41,307 nt of DNA from a virus. Position 1 is the first letter of the stretch. The number at the start of each line of letters is the position of its first letter. A program made the translations under genes and the position numbers. The notes below the pieces were generated by a model. It worked only from the letters and a program-made list of their open reading frames with translations, had not been told where the DNA came from and did no database searches. The stretch covers positions 1-41,307 of IMG/VR virus record IMGVR_UViG_3300046328_000255. One strand, given 5' to 3'. This document shows, piece after piece, positions 40,432 through 41,307 of this stretch.

Positions 40432-41307
40432 TGGCTTTTGGCTCACCAATTTGGCGCAGACGTAGACGAGGTGGCGAGTTTAACCCCGCATCCGTAGGCA
40501 ACCTACAGCAATTCCTATTTGGTAAAACCGCTTTAAGTGGTGGATCGGTCATTCCTGACGAAAGCTCAAACAAGGGAACTGCTAGACCTATTCAACTTGG
40601 TAGACAATGCGATTTTGATGGTGTGAATGACGAAATTCGTTACACCGGAGCTGGCTTAAATATTGACATCTCGCTTGGCTTCTCTTGCTCGTTCTGGTGC
40701 AATCCTGATACGTTAGCGGCTGGCGATAGGGTAATGTTCCGCCTTGATAATTCATCTGGCACAGAGCAGCTTTTAATTTATTCTGTTAATCTTACTGGTC
40801 AGCTAGGTGTATTTGGTACAAACTTTCGTGGCGGCGTGCCAGTTATCACAACGACCACTGGTGCGTTTCAAGTTGGCGTTTTGAAACATTATTTTGTTAC
40901 GTTTAATAATTCAACTGGCGTATTAAATGTTTATGTAAATGGTGCTTTATTTTTTACTATTAGTGGCATCACAACCACATTAACGGCTCAAACTAACAAT
41001 CAAATAACTATTGGTTCACGCAAAGCAACTCAAAATTTTGACGGCAAGATGTTTGATTTCCGTTTTTGGAACTCTGACCAATCTGCAAACTTGGCAACTG
41101 TATATGCTGGCGGTGAAGTTGCGGGTGCTAAATTCCGTTACAATATGGATGAGCAGGCTGGGTTTACTGTTTTTGATTCAGCTGGGCAAGGCATTAATGC
41201 CGTTGCTACAAACATCACAACATCTACATTCCACAGCACACAAAACACTATCAGCTTTCAAAATAACAATGGTTATTGCAATTACATGGATTTTGACGGC
41301 GTAAACG
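40431..41307 (+). CDS. LamG-type fibre/adhesin protein, N-terminal part (continues at base 1)
   Basis: Starts at ATG 40431, which shares its first base with the upstream TAA, and stays open to the end of the window with no stop codon. It joins in frame to 1-1665. A basic N-terminus (FGSPIWRRRRRGGEF) is followed by CDFDGVNDEI and a LamG-like domain (SLGFSCSFWCNPD...FRLDNSSGTEQLLIY...GKMFDFRFWNSDQ). The basic first 20 residues may be the virion anchor. Together the two parts make a protein of about 777 residues. Confidence 0.85.
   Translation, partial: MAFGSPIWRRRRRGGEFNPASVGNLQQFLFGKTALSGGSVIPDESSNKGTARPIQLGRQCDFDGVNDEIRYTGAGLNIDISLGFSCSFWCNPDTLAAGDRVMFRLDNSSGTEQLLIYSVNLTGQLGVFGTNFRGGVPVITTTTGAFQVGVLKHYFVTFNNSTGVLNVYVNGALFFTISGITTTLTAQTNNQITIGSRKATQNFDGKMFDFRFWNSDQSANLATVYAGGEVAGAKFRYNMDEQAGFTVFDSAGQGINAVATNITTSTFHSTQNTISFQNNNGYCNYMDFDGVN
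41100..41307. repeat. Terminal redundancy, right copy
   Basis: Repeats bases 1-208 with one difference (G at 41184 versus A at 85). With it, the genome closes as a circle of about 41,099 bp through the LamG gene. Confidence 0.93.

Noticed and set aside
1-41307. CRISPR array, rRNA, integrase or attachment site
   Set aside because: No regularly spaced direct repeats, no rRNA-like stretch and no tyrosine or serine recombinase motif were seen on either strand.

Overview
The window reads as one complete, circularly closed genome of a tailed phage with a contractile tail, about 41.1 kb. The first 208 bases recur at the end (41100-41307) with one mismatch, and one gene, a LamG-type fibre protein, runs off the right edge and back in at the left edge in the same frame. 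The host is Gram-negative: there is an Rz/Rz1-type spanin pair and a peptidoglycan peptidase of the M15 family. A GapR-like DUF2312 protein hints at an alphaproteobacterial host, but only weakly. The DNA is AT-rich and very tightly packed, with ATGA and TAATG overlaps throughout. I see no integrase, repressor/integrase module or DNA polymerase, so a virulent lifestyle relying on host replication is the simplest reading.

Late region in circular order: HTH protein and small terminase (35.3-36.1 kb), large terminase carrying an intein (36.05-38.7 kb), portal (38.7-40.1 kb), a small protein, then an unusual block of LamG, small beta and collagen-like fibre genes (40.4 kb over the join to 3.0 kb). 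The MuF-type head protein follows, then DUF2213, capsid cement, major capsid, neck proteins, tail sheath, tail tube, frameshifted chaperone, tape measure, baseplate and tail fibre up to 20.8 kb. A free-standing HNH endonuclease sits between sheath and tube. The lysis genes (21.0-23.1 kb) comprise small membrane proteins, a holin candidate, i-spanin, o-spanin and endolysin.

Between the lysis operon and a short leftward operon (23.2-23.8 kb) lies a tRNA-like element with a CAT anticodon loop and an encoded CCA. The early rightward region (23.98-35.3 kb) holds a helicase-methyltransferase fusion, a DUF1376 replication protein behind a strongly folded leader, an HNH nuclease, a leftward HTH regulator, a RecE-like exonuclease with a RecT-like annealing protein, the GapR-like protein and a run of very small ORFs. 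Several of these small genes were found only by reading the sequence directly.

The points most worth a second look are the Ala1-type LAGLIDADG intein inserted directly after the Walker B acidic pair of the terminase; a phage-specific 16-base motif repeated in front of four early operons; the long stem-loop leader of the replication gene; the tRNA-like element; the programmed -1 frameshift in the tail chaperone; the fibre block inside the head module; and several small genes with indel-like breaks or odd start codons, which could be decay, recoding or sequence error.
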